Shown in pieces: positions 62,898-64,000 of a stretch of 64,000 bases of DNA. Under the pieces are notes generated by a model. That model worked only from the letters and a program-made list of their open reading frames with translations. It ran no database searches and was not told the origin of the DNA. Within the stretch, counting starts at the first letter, position 1. Each line of letters starts with the position of its first letter. Made by a program: the position numbers and the translations under genes. Source of the stretch: Lachnospiraceae bacterium (GTDB lineage Bacteria; Bacillota; Clostridia; Lachnospirales; Lachnospiraceae); assembly GCA_024399135.1 (NCBI GenBank), contig JAKSHY010000016.1, positions 1 to 64,000 of the forward strand. The letters run 5' to 3'.

Positions 62898-64000
62898 ATG
62901 AAGAAAAGATTTTTTTCAGTTCTTTTAGTTCTGGCAATACTGGCAGGCGTGATATTTGTGAGCACTCTTAAGCTTCCAGTTCGAGAGGTTGTAGCTGAAG
63001 ATGAGGAGGCTTCCCCTTCGGATGTGCAGGTTCAGTATGACAAGGAAACTATATATTTGTGGTATACAGATGATTCGCTGACGAATTATTTAACCAGTGC
63101 AGCAGTTGAATACAATGAAGCACACGGAACCAGAGTGATGCCGGTTCTTAAGCCATCGGTTGAATATTTCGAATCGATTAATAAAGCATCAGTTGAGTCT
63201 AATGTGCCTGATATGTATATAACAAGTCATGATACCTTAGGAAAGGCATATCTTGCAGGCCTTACGACGAAGATTGATATGGATGAGGCTACATTCGAAA
63301 GCTCATATATTGGACAGGCGAAGAATTCTGTTTTGTACAAAGATATGCTGCTTGGATACCCTCTAAACTACGAAACAAGTGTACTTTTGTATAACGAAAC
63401 ATATCTTAAGGATATGGCAGTGACTGAGCTTAAAATTAAGCAGAATGAAGCTGGTGAGGATGGAGAAAATTCACAGTCAGATGAAAATTCTTCGGATTCT
63501 TCTGAAGCTTCATTCACAGACGAAGAAATCGCTAATCAGTTAATTGAACTTATTCCTACTACTATAGTTGATATTACAGAGCTTGGTAATAATTTCGATG
63601 CTCCAGAGGGCGTAGAGTCATTCATGACATGGGATGTTACAGATATTTTCTATAACTATTTCTTCCTAGGAAACGCAATTAATGTAGGCGGCGAAGGTGG
63701 CTTTGATAAGTCAATTATAGATATTTATAATCTTGATGCCATAAGATCGTTCTCAGCATATCAGGAGCTTAATCAGTTCTTCTCCATAGAGACAGAGAAT
63801 AGTAATTATTCGCAGATAATAAGCGATTTCATTGATGGAAAGATAGTGCTTACGATAGCAACCTCTGATGTAGTTGGAACACTTAATCAGGCAAAAGCAG
63901 ATGGAACCTTTAAATACGATTATGGTGTAACTATGGCTCCGGAAATCAATGATGAGCTTGATACACGTTCTATGTCAGTTACTAACTGTGTGGTTATTAA
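62898..64000 (+). CDS. Extracellular solute-binding protein, 3' end outside window
   Basis: The frame is open from ATG 62898 to the window end, giving at least 367 residues. The N-terminus MKKRFFSVLLVLAILAGVIF is a signal or anchor without a lipobox Cys. A family 1 (maltose-binding type) binding fold follows: ETIYLWYTDDSLTNYLTSAAVEYNEAHGTRV, VPDMYITSHDTLGKAYLAG, LLGYPLNYETSVLLYN. An acidic Ser/Glu/Asp insert of about 30 residues (near 185-212) interrupts it. Relatives feed sugar ABC importers. Its permeases should lie to the right. ATGGAG serves as RBS, 11 bases after argD. Confidence 0.85.
   Translation, partial: MKKRFFSVLLVLAILAGVIFVSTLKLPVREVVAEDEEASPSDVQVQYDKETIYLWYTDDSLTNYLTSAAVEYNEAHGTRVMPVLKPSVEYFESINKASVESNVPDMYITSHDTLGKAYLAGLTTKIDMDEATFESSYIGQAKNSVLYKDMLLGYPLNYETSVLLYNETYLKDMAVTELKIKQNEAGEDGENSQSDENSSDSSEASFTDEEIANQLIELIPTTIVDITELGNNFDAPEGVESFMTWDVTDIFYNYFFLGNAINVGGEGGFDKSIIDIYNLDAIRSFSAYQELNQFFSIETENSNYSQIISDFIDGKIVLTIATSDVVGTLNQAKADGTFKYDYGVTMAPEINDELDTRSMSVTNCVVI

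Overview
The window looks like chromosomal DNA of an anaerobic, low-GC Firmicute of the family Lachnospiraceae, probably close to Butyrivibrio/Pseudobutyrivibrio. The basis is the AT-rich sequence, strong GGAGG-type ribosome binding sites, a Trp T-box, a CIRCE site on clpB, small DUF4250, DUF4364 and DUF1294 proteins, GH127 and GH13 glycosidases, and 7TM-type hybrid kinases. The genus is inference. No prophage, IS element, CRISPR array or plasmid backbone was seen.

Layout. 1-9.2 kb: a hybrid histidine kinase, a GH127 beta-L-arabinofuranosidase, a metallophosphoesterase, a zinc-ribbon membrane protein with long Val/Pro/Glu and Gln/Pro repeats, and tRNA-Leu(UAG). Three arrays of 52-54 bp tandem repeats lie in the gaps (1-230, 4792-5143, 8761-9085). 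9.2-13.9 kb: two divergent MATE transporters, the second behind a probable guanidine-IV (mepA-type) riboswitch, then a SpoU rRNA methyltransferase and a lipoprotein. 14.0-21.2 kb: the complete tryptophan operon under a Trp-specifier T-box, in the rearranged order trpC-F-B-A-D-E-G. 21.3-24.3 kb: a diacylglycerol-kinase-like protein, a DMT transporter and a secreted three-repeat protein. 24.3-30.4 kb: a signalling cluster of hybrid kinase with HPt, double receiver, Na/Ca exchanger, CheX-like phosphatase and CheY-like receiver. 30.4-40 kb: glycogen phosphorylase, two GGDEF proteins (one canonical, one with altered signature), a CPBP protease, an XPD/DinG helicase-nuclease and a GH13 enzyme, with a possible structured RNA and DnaA boxes before GH13. 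40-47.5 kb: a heterodimeric ABC exporter followed by a MacAB-like tripartite ABC set. 47.7-53.8 kb: clpB with CIRCE, DUF4250, rarA and a DUF5722 putative glycosidase. 53.9-57.7 kb, minus strand: DUF4364, acyltransferase, malic enzyme, LytTR regulator with a degenerate receiver, DUF1294. 58-62.9 kb: argC, GNAT, argJ, argB, argD behind TATGCAT-type ArgR-like boxes. The window ends inside a solute-binding protein gene.

The genes describe a carbohydrate-using, glycogen-storing anaerobe that makes its own Trp and Arg under RNA and repressor control and invests in phosphorelay and cyclic-di-GMP signalling and in drug/peptide efflux. The observation most likely to be new is the repeat family: all three arrays share one architecture, a pentamer and its inverted partner about 23 bp apart in a 52-54 bp unit. 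The paired pentamers change together (GACCC/GGGTC in two arrays, TAACC/GGTTA or TTACC/GGTAA in the third). Other leads are a terminator hairpin that contains the next gene's promoter and ribosome binding site, several apparently leaderless genes, 15-bp repeats before trpE, and a three-way-junction RNA candidate at 37.1 kb.
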